A stretch of DNA of 64,000 bases from JABDQW01 sp942492025 (lineage in GTDB: Bacteria; Pseudomonadota; Gammaproteobacteria; SZUA-229), in the NCBI GenBank assembly GCA_942492025.1, contig CALODJ010000010.1, positions 558,001 through 622,000 of the forward strand, written 5' to 3'. How positions within the stretch are numbered: position 1 is the stretch's first letter; each line of letters begins with the position of its first letter. Below are positions 42,673 through 51,270 of this stretch, in pieces. The notes beneath the pieces were generated by a model, which saw only the letters and a program-made list of their open reading frames with translations, did not search any database and was not told where the DNA came from. Made by a program: the position numbers and the translations under genes.

Positions 42673-42959
42673 CCGATACAGGCACCATGGCACGCGAGGC
42701 TTCTCGTTTGTTGTATGTGCTTTTCATCGCATCCCGCGTCATCCGAACCCACTCGGGTTCCGGCGATCGGTTGCTGTTCTAACTCTGCAGGGTACCCCGC
42801 GACGGGCGATCGACAAAGGCGGATCTGACCTGTCCTTCCCGAAAATTGGTACACCTTGATATTTTTGACCTTTTTCATGAAAGGTGTCAGCGTGGGATCT
42901 TTGGTAATCGGCACCGCCAAAGAGAATCGAAATTCATGAAAACTCAAATCGGTGTGCTG
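42673..42959 (+). mobile_element. Left-end remnant of the integrase-core IS
   Basis: Matches the region upstream of the dead transposase: GTCCTTCCCGAAAATTGGTA-type and GCCAAAGAGAATCGAAATTC near 42907-42935, then ATGAAAACTCAAATCGGTGT aligning with the transposase N terminus, cut after about 25 bases by the MITE-like element at 42960. No intact ORF. Confidence 0.5.
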
Positions 42960-43208
42960 CTAGCCCGCATTTCTCATCAGGATCACGGGAGCAGGCGCAG
43001 GATTCGTGTGCGTAAGCGCCGCTCTGGAGCGAAAAGCGTAGCGATAGCTACGGTTTGAGTGAAGAGCAAGCTTACGCACACGAAGACCAGCCTGAACCGT
43101 GATAGGCAGGCTTGTATAACACACTGTATTTTGGGTCATCCTGGCTTTACTCCAGATAGCCAATGCCATATCAGCTTTCTACGCCGCCTGGGGAGAAATG
43201 CGGGCTAG
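42960..43208. mobile_element. MITE-like element flanked by CTAG
   Basis: A 249-base non-coding element with inverted termini CTAGCCCGCATTTCTCATCA and the complementary GGGGAGAAATGCGGGCTAG. Interior shared with 14392-14705 but without the nested GTAGGGTGCGCC pair. It has cut the transposase-like remnant at its left edge. Together with that remnant it fills most of the gap 42448-43369. Confidence 0.78.
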
Positions 43209-43369
43209 TGCCCCGGCTGATTGTGAGATATACGGCCCTGGAGGCAAGCCTGCGCGGCTTATTCGAAACGTTATGATTCAGAGCTGCGATAAATTATTAC
43301 ATTGTGCCGGTTTAACGTATAGTCTAACCTTGTTGGTCGTTTTAAACCTGGGTACCTGGAACCGGTTAC

Positions 43370-44089
43370 ATGCTGTCATACCCACTAAGAACGCTTAATG
43401 CAGTCATTGCGGGCATTTTTTTTGCGATGCTATCAGTCGCTGCCTCTGGCGACACAGAGGTTTGGCGCCTGGATCTCACCAGTGAGTCTGGCGAAGTGAG
43501 TCCTGAAGGTTTTTCGGCATGGATGGAGAGGGAAGGGTTTCAGCCTTTTTCCTATTTGATATTCAAGCGCCGGCCCAAATACTGGCGGATTGGACCTTGT
43601 GAGGCTACGGTCCCGTCTTGCCTGGTACTGCAGGAAAATGACTCAAGCTCCCACATAGTTCACGCTTTTGAGCCTGCCCTGGCTGTCGGAGACGCATTGG
43701 CTGTTGAGCTTGGCTACCAGGTCAAGGTGCGGCCAGAAGGCGCGAGTTTGAACCGGAAAGACAAAGAGGATGCCCCGCTGAGGATTTTTTTAAGTTTTCA
43801 GACACACGAGGGTCTGCGTCATCTGGCCCTGACCGAAAGTGCCGCCCATGCCGCGGGAACGGTGGTCGAGTCCGAGCGGGAACCCGACACTATCCGCTAC
43901 TATATACTCCCTGACAGGTCAGAGGCTGAGGGTTATGAAACCAGCAGTTTTTCTGTCAAAACCATTTTTCAAACGGTTTTTGGGCCAAAGGAGCCTGCTG
44001 AGCTGGTCGCGATTGGTATCAAGTCAGACAGCAATAATGTCGGCGGTGAGAGCCTTGCCTACCTGAAAACACTGCGCTTGATCCGCTAA
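43370..44089 (+). CDS. DUF3047 family exported protein
   Basis: A 239-residue protein with a signal peptide (about residues 10-26, AVIAGIFFAMLSVAASG) and one globular beta-rich domain. It resembles DUF3047: WSIDSE-like beta strands, VEVGYQVKV-type core (here AVELGYQVKVRPEGAS), an ALTESAAHAAGTVVESERE stretch, and the C-terminal GIKSDSNNVGGESLAYLKTL. The fold is probably a jelly-roll with periplasmic location; no function is known. Confidence 0.75.
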   Translation: MLSYPLRTLNAVIAGIFFAMLSVAASGDTEVWRLDLTSESGEVSPEGFSAWMEREGFQPFSYLIFKRRPKYWRIGPCEATVPSCLVLQENDSSSHIVHAFEPALAVGDALAVELGYQVKVRPEGASLNRKDKEDAPLRIFLSFQTHEGLRHLALTESAAHAAGTVVESEREPDTIRYYILPDRSEAEGYETSSFSVKTIFQTVFGPKEPAELVAIGIKSDSNNVGGESLAYLKTLRLIR

Positions 44090-44337
44090 CTTTTTCGTTG
44101 ATAAGGATACTATCGGTCAGAGGGGGAGTTGCCGCAATTTCAGCAGGTCAGTGCCTGGTCATCCGGGTCCATTTTGAGCCTTATCCAACGTGAAAATTAT
44201 ACAGTGATCGTTCTGATCACGGATAAGCCATTTACGCCATGATCCGATTAGGGGGGGAGGAAAGCGGGCCGGGCCTGAAATTTATCTGGCACACAGAGCC
44301 CATTGACGGGCTCTGTTGGCGTTACCGATTCTGCGTG

Positions 44338-44529
44338 TCAGCTGTTTTTACTGTGTGTATTGATACCCAGCATGGCATAAGGTGGGCACCAGCCGATGAT
44401 CGCAGTTGCCAATGGTACAATACCGATCCAGCCCCATATGGTCTGGGGGCCGACGAAGACCAGGCTTATGAGGATTATGCCGGCGATGGCGCGGATAGCC
44501 CTTTCAATATTGCCTATGTTTTGTTTCAT
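44338..44529 (-). CDS. DUF2892 (YgaP-type) small membrane protein
   Basis: A 63-residue two-helix protein, MKQNIGNIERAIRAIAGIIL then ISLVFVGPQTIWGWIGIVPL and ATAIIGWCPPYAMLGI. The N-terminal NIG..ER..R and the GWCP.Y.LLGI pattern define DUF2892. Relatives are fused to rhodanese in YgaP. Stand-alone members have no assigned role. It is divergent in location from the DUF3047 gene and 140 bases downstream of the Crp/Fnr gene's stop on the same strand. Confidence 0.85.
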   Translation of the reverse strand: MKQNIGNIERAIRAIAGIILISLVFVGPQTIWGWIGIVPLATAIIGWCPPYAMLGINTHSKNS

Positions 44530-44672
44530 TTCAGTACCTCTTTATTATTTTTCAGATCGTTAAATTGTACGTATGGTAGTGGCAACTCTCAGTGACATTG
44601 TCACTGACCCGACGGTTATATAAATCATCAGACTAGTTTCTGTTTGCTGGCGTTGCAGATAACCCTCCCGGG

Positions 44673-45338
44673 CTAACTGGAAAGATCAACAAGTGCCGCT
44701 TTATCGATGATTTCAACGCTGCCGCGATGCAACTTCACCCAGCCCTTCGATTCGAAGTCTTTGAGTTGACGACTGATCACCTCGCGCGCGCTACCCAGTT
44801 CAGTGGCGAGCTGCTGATGTGTGGTATCGATGGTCGTGTCATTAGAAAGTTTGAGCAGGTGGCGTGCCAGGCGAATGTCGAGCTTGCCAAACGCAACCTC
44901 TTCGACCAATGCGATCAAGCTGCCAAGGTGAGATGCAAATGACTCGAACACGAATTCACGGAAAGTTTCAGATTGTTGGACGGCATCGTGAAATAGTGCC
45001 GCCGGGATCGCTAGTGCAATGACGTCGGTTTCGGCGATGCCCTCAGCCGGATAGCGTGCGCTACCAAACAGGCATGATGTTGTTAGTACGCACGAGTCAC
45101 CATCGCTGAGACGGTAGAGCACGATCTCACGGCCGTTCTCTGCACGCGTCAGTACCTTGATTCTGCCAGAGATAATCAACAGGTAATTGCTACAGGCATC
45201 ACCCTGATGAAAGGCCGTCGCTTTTGCGGGTATGTCGATAGTGCCGGCCTTGTTCATGATATCGTTTATCACCGCATCGTTGCTTTCACTCAGGTGCGGG
45301 AACGCGTGTTGCCAGTGATTTGTTATATTCTGGGCCAT
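44673..45338 (-). CDS. Crp/Fnr family transcriptional regulator
   Basis: A 221-residue regulator: cyclic-nucleotide-binding-like beta roll (about 35-125, with GDACSNYLLIISGRIKVLTRAENGREIVLYRLSDGD-type motif), dimerisation helix, and C-terminal winged helix (HQQLATELGSAREVISRQLKDFESKGWVKLHRGSVEI). Cys 48 and a few others are present but there is no N-terminal FNR iron-sulfur cluster motif, so it is not a classical FNR. The ligand is unknown. It is the last gene behind proS and the lytic transglycosylase (1 base gap). The stop TAG runs into CCCGGG, a repeat-end-like sequence. Confidence 0.88.
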   Translation of the reverse strand: MAQNITNHWQHAFPHLSESNDAVINDIMNKAGTIDIPAKATAFHQGDACSNYLLIISGRIKVLTRAENGREIVLYRLSDGDSCVLTTSCLFGSARYPAEGIAETDVIALAIPAALFHDAVQQSETFREFVFESFASHLGSLIALVEEVAFGKLDIRLARHLLKLSNDTTIDTTHQQLATELGSAREVISRQLKDFESKGWVKLHRGSVEIIDKAALVDLSS

Positions 45339-45339
45339 G

Positions 45340-45924
45340 CTATTTCTGGTGCCAACGGATCCTCAGTGCCTCCAGTACTTTAGTACTGTATGTATGGTTA
45401 ATATCGCCGTAGCTGCCATTGTAGCGTGCCAGTGCCCCCCGCAGGTCGTTTTTTTCCATATCCATGTAATATTTGAGTATGGTGCAGCCCATGCGCAGGT
45501 TGGTCTCCATATCGACAAGGTTGTCTTCAGGATGGCCAATCTCATCCAGCCAGAACGGCATCACCTGCATCAGCCCCTGGGCACCGGATTTTGAGATGGC
45601 AAAGGTATCAAAACGGCTTTCAATCTCGATCACGGCGATGACCAGTTCAGGCGGAAGGTCAACCCGAACGGCCTCACGATGAATGCTTTTCAGCAGGTCG
45701 AGCCTGAATGCTTTGTCCGGCACGAAGCGTTCCAGGCGGCTGGACATATCGAACAACCAGACTTCAGCGTCAAAGCGGTCATTGAAGCTGTCTGAGGCGG
45801 TGATGGCGTCGGCCAGTAAACGGCGCAGCTCGGGATCTGCTGAATTTTGCGCGGCCGGATTTGCGACGGCCATCGTTGACAACAACGCCAGTATCGGGGT
45901 TATAACCAGAAACCTTACATACAT
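45340..45924 (-). CDS. SLT-type lytic transglycosylase
   Basis: A 194-residue exported protein (signal peptide about 1-22, MYVRFLVITPILALLSTMAVA) with a C-terminal goose-lysozyme-like SLT domain. Catalytic Glu is in VIAVIEIESRFDTFAISKSG, followed by AQGLMQVMPFWLDEIG and RGALARYNGSYG. It cleaves the MurNAc-GlcNAc bond in the periplasm. It lies 19 bases after proS and 1 base before the Crp/Fnr gene, so probably one operon. Confidence 0.9.
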   Translation of the reverse strand: MYVRFLVITPILALLSTMAVANPAAQNSADPELRRLLADAITASDSFNDRFDAEVWLFDMSSRLERFVPDKAFRLDLLKSIHREAVRVDLPPELVIAVIEIESRFDTFAISKSGAQGLMQVMPFWLDEIGHPEDNLVDMETNLRMGCTILKYYMDMEKNDLRGALARYNGSYGDINHTYSTKVLEALRIRWHQK

Positions 45925-45943
45925 GTTTCTGATTATAGATCGC

Positions 45944-47656
45944 TCATGCGTTAATGGAGTCCTTCAGCAGCGAGACGATGTCGTCAACGGCGACGTCCGT
46001 GCCTTTGTCGGATGCGCGGGCCTTGTACTCGACGTTGCCATCGGCAAGACCACGTTCGCCGACCACGATACGGTGTGGAATACCCATCAGGTCCAGGTCG
46101 GCCAGCATGGCGCCAAGTCGGGCCTTCTGGTCGTACAGCAATACTTCAATACCGGCTTCAGAGAGCGCGTCGTGAATTTTTGTTGCGGTTTCACGCACGC
46201 TGTCCGAGTTCTGGAAATTGATCGGCGCAATCGCGACGCTAAAAGGGGCGATATTTTTTGGCCAGATAATGCCATTCTTATCATGGTTTTGTTCAATCGC
46301 TGCGGCAACGATACGGGTCACACCAATACCGTAGCAACCCATGGTCATGATCACGCTCTTGCCGTTCTCATCGAGCACACTGGCGTCCATCGCGGCGGAA
46401 TATTTCTGTCCCAGTTGGAAAATATGGCCCACCTCGATCCCGCGCACGATCGACAGCGTGCCGTGGCCGTCCGGGCTGGGGTCGCCATCAACGACATTGC
46501 GAATGTCAGCAGCTTGCGGGGCAGGGCAGTCACGTTCCCAGTTCACACCCGTCAGGTGTTTGCCGTCGATATTGGCACCGCAGACAAAGTCGGCCAGCTG
46601 TAAAGCGGCGCGATCTGCGATCACGGTAATGTCGAGGCCAACCGGTCCCAGTGAGCCGGCCGAGCAGCCGGCGACCTGTCTGATCTGTTCCTCACTGGCA
46701 AACGTCAAGGGCGATGCCACCGCATCGAGGTGGGCAGCCTTGACTTCATTGAGCACATGATCACCGCGCAACACCAGTGCGACAACGCTGCCTTCCTCTG
46801 CGCCATTGACCAACAGGGTTTTCACGCATTGAGAGGCATCGGAATCGAGAAAAACGGACACCTCCTCGATGCTGTGCTGGCCGGGGGTGTCAACGGTTTG
46901 CAGGCTTGCAGCGGGTGATGGACGTGCCGTCTCTGCCAGCAGGGGTTCTGCTTTTTCGATATTGGCTGCGTAGTCACTTTCACTGGAGAAAGCGATAGCA
47001 TCTTCACCGGACTCGGCCAGCACGTGAAACTCGTGTGAACGGCTGCCACCAATGGCACCGCTGTCGGCCATCACGGCTCTGAACTTCAGGCCCAGGCGCG
47101 TGAAGATGTTGCTGTAGGTCTGGTACATCAAATCATAGGTGTGCTGCAGCGACGCCTGGTCAAGATGAAAGGAATAGGCGTCTTTCATGATGAATTCACG
47201 GGCGCGCATCACGCCAAAGCGCGGGCGTACTTCGTCGCGGAACTTGGTCTGGATCTGGTAGTAATTAACCGGTAGCTGTTTGTAACTGGTCAACTCCTTA
47301 CGTGCCAGATCGGTAATGATTTCCTCATGGGTCGGGCCGTAACAGAATTCGCGTTCGTGGCGATCATGCAGGCGCAGCAGCTCCGGCCCGTATTCGTCCC
47401 AGCGGCCGGACTCAAGCCACAGCTCGGCCGGTTGCACGGACGGCATCAGTACCTCAATTGCGCCGCTGTTATTCATTTCTTCACGAATAATGTTTTCGAC
47501 TTTTTGCAGCACACGCAAACCCAGCGGCAGCCAGGTATAAAGACCTGAAGCCAGGCGGCGAATAAGGCCTGCGCGTAGCATCAGGCGGTGGCTGATGATT
47601 TCTGCATCGGCAGGCGTTTCCTTCAATGTGTTGACAGGAAATTTTGAAAGGTACAT
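45944..47656 (-). CDS. proS: prolyl-tRNA synthetase
   Basis: Class II synthetase of 570 residues. Motif 1 region (LASGLYTWLPLGLRVLQKVENIIREEM), motif 2 (KFRDEVRPRFGVMRAREFIMKDAYSFH) and motif 3 (GCYGIGVTRIVAAAIEQ) are present. The bacterial-type editing insertion (about 230-390) and the anticodon-binding domain at the C terminus are also seen. The ATG at 47656 (MYLSKFPVNTLKETP) is the normal N terminus; the frame extends 12 codons upstream. The presence of the editing domain is notable given the separate YbaK-type deacylase at 7094. Confidence 0.95.
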   Translation of the reverse strand: MYLSKFPVNTLKETPADAEIISHRLMLRAGLIRRLASGLYTWLPLGLRVLQKVENIIREEMNNSGAIEVLMPSVQPAELWLESGRWDEYGPELLRLHDRHEREFCYGPTHEEIITDLARKELTSYKQLPVNYYQIQTKFRDEVRPRFGVMRAREFIMKDAYSFHLDQASLQHTYDLMYQTYSNIFTRLGLKFRAVMADSGAIGGSRSHEFHVLAESGEDAIAFSSESDYAANIEKAEPLLAETARPSPAASLQTVDTPGQHSIEEVSVFLDSDASQCVKTLLVNGAEEGSVVALVLRGDHVLNEVKAAHLDAVASPLTFASEEQIRQVAGCSAGSLGPVGLDITVIADRAALQLADFVCGANIDGKHLTGVNWERDCPAPQAADIRNVVDGDPSPDGHGTLSIVRGIEVGHIFQLGQKYSAAMDASVLDENGKSVIMTMGCYGIGVTRIVAAAIEQNHDKNGIIWPKNIAPFSVAIAPINFQNSDSVRETATKIHDALSEAGIEVLLYDQKARLGAMLADLDLMGIPHRIVVGERGLADGNVEYKARASDKGTDVAVDDIVSLLKDSINA

Positions 47657-47859
47657 GGGATCCCTATGGGTGTAGCGACGAAAGTGCGCCATTTTACGAG
47701 GGCCGTGCGCCTGAGTACAGCCTGATGCTACCGTACGAACTGAGCGGCTACCGAGTGCAATTCTGGTGACAGGTCCGGATATTTTTTCGTTTCACTGGGT
47801 CGCGATGAAAAAAAATCTTCGCACGCACGCATTCTGCGCCACTGCGGTGAAAAAACTGA

Positions 47860-48198
47860 CTAAAAAGTGCTGTTATTCCAGCCGAACATATGCCGTTGCG
47901 GGCTAATGAACTCGATATAGGTGCGTGACGCGGATACGCCCAGCTGCTGCTCGATGAATGTACACAGTTCTTCTGAGTACGTCTTTGTTTCTGTTTCGGG
48001 CAGTCCCAGGCTTTTCAGCATCAGAAGAGCACAGGGTTCATCGCTACCGGCAAAAATCAGGTCAGCCTCTGTGTCGATGTTGATCATGACATAACTCTCG
48101 GGTTTGCCGAGAATTTCGGCCACCAGGCTCGATGCCTGTTTGGCCAGATTGTGTTTATTATCAATAGTTACATTCGTTGAAATTTGAAGCACCGGCAT
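47860..48198 (-). CDS. MIF/tautomerase-family protein
   Basis: A 112-residue protein with N-terminal MPVLQISTNV, where Pro after the initiator Met is the catalytic base of the tautomerase superfamily. Length and the C-terminal YIEFISPQRHMFGWNNSTF match the macrophage migration inhibitory factor group (phenylpyruvate tautomerase-like), including the FGWN motif. MIF homologues are occasional in bacteria; the physiological substrate is unknown. It stands alone between proS and a DUF4124 gene. Confidence 0.85.
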   Translation of the reverse strand: MPVLQISTNVTIDNKHNLAKQASSLVAEILGKPESYVMINIDTEADLIFAGSDEPCALLMLKSLGLPETETKTYSEELCTFIEQQLGVSASRTYIEFISPQRHMFGWNNSTF

Positions 48199-48298
48199 CG
48201 CGTTTTGCCTCTATCTCGCATTAGTCACCAGAGGCGAGAATAGCACGGGGCTATTCAAAAACCCAGTGAGGGCTTGCTCATCCGGATAGGAATGTGGG

Positions 48299-48820
48299 CT
48301 AGTTACAGTATTCACGGATCTGTTTTTTGGCTTGATTGATGCGCTGCTGTTTCTCTGCATCGCTGACATATCGGGTGTTGCCTTTCTCGTCGCGCTCTCG
48401 CAACTGGCCACGCGACTGTATCGTTGCCAGATCCTGTCTGGCTGCCTGACAACGCTGTTTCACTTCTTTCCTCGATAATGACGGAACCGGCGGCTGCTCC
48501 GGGATGCCTTCCTCCTTGATTTTTTGCGCTTCATCATCAGCCTGCTGTTTCAGTTTGTCGAGTGCTTCAGCACCTCTGTTAACGCCTGTTTTGTCGGTAT
48601 TAACCCGGACATTTTCGACGGCTGCATCAGCCGGTTTCTCGCTGCCATAATGCACGTTGCCTTCGGCATCGGTCCATTTGAAAATCTGACCCGCCGGCAC
48701 GGTCGCAGGGCCTGCGACTAAAACCGCACACAGGGTAGTAAAAAGCAGCTTTCTCGCCCGTGTAACAGGTTGATGCTGTCTGTTTGAAGGTGGTTCGGGA
48801 TCAACGACAGTTAATGGCAT
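48299..48820 (-). CDS. DUF4124 domain exported protein
   Basis: A 173-residue protein with a membrane/signal segment (about residues 24-43, KLLFTTLCAVLVAGPATVPA) directly followed by the DUF4124 motif QIFKWTDAEGNVHYGSEKP. A Gln/Lys-rich helical region follows, with a Cys-containing C terminus (RCQAARQDLATIQSR, REYCN). DUF4124 proteins are periplasmic and of unknown function. The first ATG keeps a 20-residue leader after an AGGAG ribosome site. The stop TAG is followed by CCCACATTCCTATCC, resembling a degraded repeat terminus. Confidence 0.8.
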   Translation of the reverse strand: MPLTVVDPEPPSNRQHQPVTRARKLLFTTLCAVLVAGPATVPAGQIFKWTDAEGNVHYGSEKPADAAVENVRVNTDKTGVNRGAEALDKLKQQADDEAQKIKEEGIPEQPPVPSLSRKEVKQRCQAARQDLATIQSRGQLRERDEKGNTRYVSDAEKQQRINQAKKQIREYCN

Positions 48821-48899
48821 GCGTGCAGGCTCCTTTTTTCATGTATGAGTGTTACCATAGTCTTTTAAGCAGAAAAATAAAGTTTTCAGAGCTGTTTAT

Positions 48900-49793
48900 A
48901 TGGCTGACAGGCGACTCAAAATATTTCATACCGTAGCACGGCTGCTCAATTTCACCAAAGCAGCCGAAGAGTTACACATGACCCAACCGGCCGTGACCTT
49001 CCAGATTCGACAACTGGAAGAACAGTTTAATACCCGTCTTTTCGACCGCACCCATAACAAGGTGACGCTGACAGAGGTCGGCAAACAGGTGTATTTCTAT
49101 TCAGACAGAATACTGAAACTCTATGAAGAAATGACGCGCAGTATCACTGACATGACGGGTGATGTCAGTGGTTCGGTTACGCTCGGCGCCAGCACGACGA
49201 TAGCAGAATACATGCTGCCGTTACTGATCGGTGCATTCAAGGTCAAGTATCCTGATGTGATGATCAATTTGAGGGAATCCAACTCTGAAGATATCGTTTC
49301 CATGGTTGAAAACAATGACATCGATCTGGGTATTGTCGAGGGTTCTGTAAACAACAAGAATCTGATGGTAGAAGAATGCAAGATGGATCATCTGGTCGTG
49401 ATCATGCCAAATGACCATGTCCTGGCACACGAGAAGCAGCTTCGTGTTGAAGATTTCGTATCTTATCCATTCATTAGCCGCGAGCATGGTTCAGGTACAC
49501 AGGAGGTGATTACCAGCTATGTCGAAAAGCACGGCCATGGTGAGGTGCTGAATATTTGTTTTGAATTGAGCAGTCCAGAGGCAATCAAGGGTGCGGTTGA
49601 AGCTGGCATGGGTATATCTATCGTGTCCCAGGCAACGATTATCAAGGAGCTGAAGCTTGGCACACTTACGGCGGTTGAGCTGAAGCCATCACTCGAAAGA
49701 CCCTTTTCGTTTGTACGACAACGGTATAAATTCAAATCGCGGGCGGCTGATCAATTGTTGACATTCTCCCAAGAGTTTTGCAAAGAAGAGTAA
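48900..49793 (+). CDS. LysR family transcriptional regulator
   Basis: A 297-residue LysR protein. The N-terminal winged HTH reads LKIFHTVARLLNFTKAAEEL then HMTQPAVTFQIRQLEEQF; the co-inducer domain starts near residue 90 (GSVTLGASTTIAEYMLPLLIG). The sensor region VVIMPNDHVLAHEKQLRVEDF and SREHGSGTQEVITSYVEKHG is CysB/CysL-like in style, but the effector cannot be named. It is divergent from the DUF4124 gene (79 bases) and precedes the next two plus-strand genes, which it may or may not control. Confidence 0.9.
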   Translation: MADRRLKIFHTVARLLNFTKAAEELHMTQPAVTFQIRQLEEQFNTRLFDRTHNKVTLTEVGKQVYFYSDRILKLYEEMTRSITDMTGDVSGSVTLGASTTIAEYMLPLLIGAFKVKYPDVMINLRESNSEDIVSMVENNDIDLGIVEGSVNNKNLMVEECKMDHLVVIMPNDHVLAHEKQLRVEDFVSYPFISREHGSGTQEVITSYVEKHGHGEVLNICFELSSPEAIKGAVEAGMGISIVSQATIIKELKLGTLTAVELKPSLERPFSFVRQRYKFKSRAADQLLTFSQEFCKEE

Positions 49794-49816
49794 TCATTCA
49801 TTCCTGGGGTTGAAAG

Positions 49817-50164
49817 ATGAAGCGTGATGAAAAAGCGCTGGTTGATTTGTTCAATACACTCGATCAAGACCTGCAGCAGAGTCTGTTCGATTATGCAGAG
49901 TTTCTGCAATCGAAGGCTAGCGCCGGTAGTCGGCAGATCATCGAGCCCATCGATATACCCCGACCGGATAATGAGACAGTCGTTGGAGCGATCAAGCGCA
50001 TGAAGCAGGCTTACCCGATGATTGACAGTATGGAGGTATTTGCCGTCGCCTCGAACCTGATGACTGACCATATGGTCCAAGGTCGCGATGCTGAAGAAGT
50101 CATCAACGAGATCGAAGCGCTGTTCGAAGATACGTATCGACAAATACGCAAGGAATTTGAATGA
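49817..50164 (+). CDS. conserved hypothetical protein upstream of PerM
   Basis: A 115-residue soluble, acidic, mainly helical protein, not assigned to a family. N-terminal helix pair MKRDEKALVDLFNTLDQDLQ and QSLFDYAEFLQSKASA, then a Pro-rich linker (EPIDIPRPDNETV), then a second helical half with AIKRMKQAYPMIDSMEVFAVASNLM and VINEIEALFEDTYRQIRKEF. The last codons overlap the permease start (ATGA), so it is translationally coupled to it and probably works with it. Confidence 0.7.
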   Translation: MKRDEKALVDLFNTLDQDLQQSLFDYAEFLQSKASAGSRQIIEPIDIPRPDNETVVGAIKRMKQAYPMIDSMEVFAVASNLMTDHMVQGRDAEEVINEIEALFEDTYRQIRKEFE

Positions 50165-51228
50165 TCGAGTTTATTAAAGACTGGTACGACCGCAATTTCT
50201 CGAATCCACAGGCGGTATTGCTGGTATTGATCATCGTGCTCGGTACAGGCGTTATACTGTACTGGGGTGATATTCTGGCTCCCGTGCTCGCCAGCCTGGT
50301 GATTGCATATGCCCTGGAAGGCATCGTCCGGCGAATCAGCTATCTAGGTGTGCCGCGATTGCTTTCAGTGATATTTACGGTTTTCGTATTCGTTACAACC
50401 CTGTTAATTATTATGCTCGGCCTGGTGCCTCTGGCAACACGTCAGATAACCCAGTTCGTGCGCGATTTTCCGTCCATACTCGACAAGCTCCAGCAAAAGA
50501 TCATGGCACTACCGGAAAAATATCCACTGATTTCGGAGGTGCAGGTCAACGAGGTCATTACCACTATCAACAATGAACTGGTCGATTTCGGGCAGAAAGC
50601 CGTGTCTTATTCGCTGGCATCGGCGGGGAACATTTTCACGATAATGGTTTATATGATCGTGATTCCCTTACTGGTCTTTTTCCTGCTCAAAGACAAACAG
50701 AAGATCATCACCTGGTTTGCCCGTTTTACGCCTAAAGATCATGGTCTGGCCTATGAAGTGTGGATGGATGTCGACATCAAGATGGGCAATTATATTCGTG
50801 GCAAACTGCTGGAGATCATGATTGTCGGTGTGGCTGCCTATGTTCCGCTGGCGCTGATGGGGCTAAATTATGCGGCAACGCTGAGTATTTTCATTGGGCT
50901 GTCAGTTATCATTCCCTATGTAGGCGCGATTGCGGTGACGATTCCGGTGGCATTGATCGCCTGGTTCCAATTTGGACCTGGAGATACTTTCCTGTACGTG
51001 ATGATCGCTTATCTGGTGGTCCAGGCACTCGACGCCAATGTGCTTGTCCCCTTGCTGTTCTCTGAAGTGGTGAACATGCACCCCGTTGCAATCATCATCT
51101 CGGTGCTGGTGTTTGGCGGACTCTGGGGTGTGTGGGGCGTGTTTTTTGCGATACCTCTGGCAACGCTGGTGCAGGCAGTGATAAACGCCTGGCCGACGAT
51201 CAGAGCAGAGGTAGAGGTGAGTGAATAG
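50161..51228 (+). CDS. AI-2E/PerM family permease
   Basis: A 355-residue polytopic membrane protein of the AI-2E transporter family (TqsA/PerM type), with eight predicted helices. Two open the protein (AVLLVLIIVLGTGVILYWGDILAPVLASLVIAYALEG). The family block IVGVAAYVPLALMGLNYAATLSIFIGLSVIIPYVGAIAVTIPV and the C-terminal LLFSEVVNMHPVAIIISVLVFGGLWGVWGVFFAIPLATLV follow in fixed order. Substrate is unknown; PerM-type members have been linked to Na+/H+ exchange in some species. ATG overlaps the upstream stop by 4 bases. Confidence 0.9.
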   Translation: MIEFIKDWYDRNFSNPQAVLLVLIIVLGTGVILYWGDILAPVLASLVIAYALEGIVRRISYLGVPRLLSVIFTVFVFVTTLLIIMLGLVPLATRQITQFVRDFPSILDKLQQKIMALPEKYPLISEVQVNEVITTINNELVDFGQKAVSYSLASAGNIFTIMVYMIVIPLLVFFLLKDKQKIITWFARFTPKDHGLAYEVWMDVDIKMGNYIRGKLLEIMIVGVAAYVPLALMGLNYAATLSIFIGLSVIIPYVGAIAVTIPVALIAWFQFGPGDTFLYVMIAYLVVQALDANVLVPLLFSEVVNMHPVAIIISVLVFGGLWGVWGVFFAIPLATLVQAVINAWPTIRAEVEVSE

Positions 51229-51270
51229 CCGGTTAGGCATGCGGACTAAGGGCACTACCCACCATTGCAG

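Noticed and set aside
45944..46603. Plus-strand ORF of up to 306 codons opposite proS and the lytic transglycosylase (45683-46603)
   Set aside because: Antisense to well-conserved genes, with no recognisable domain.
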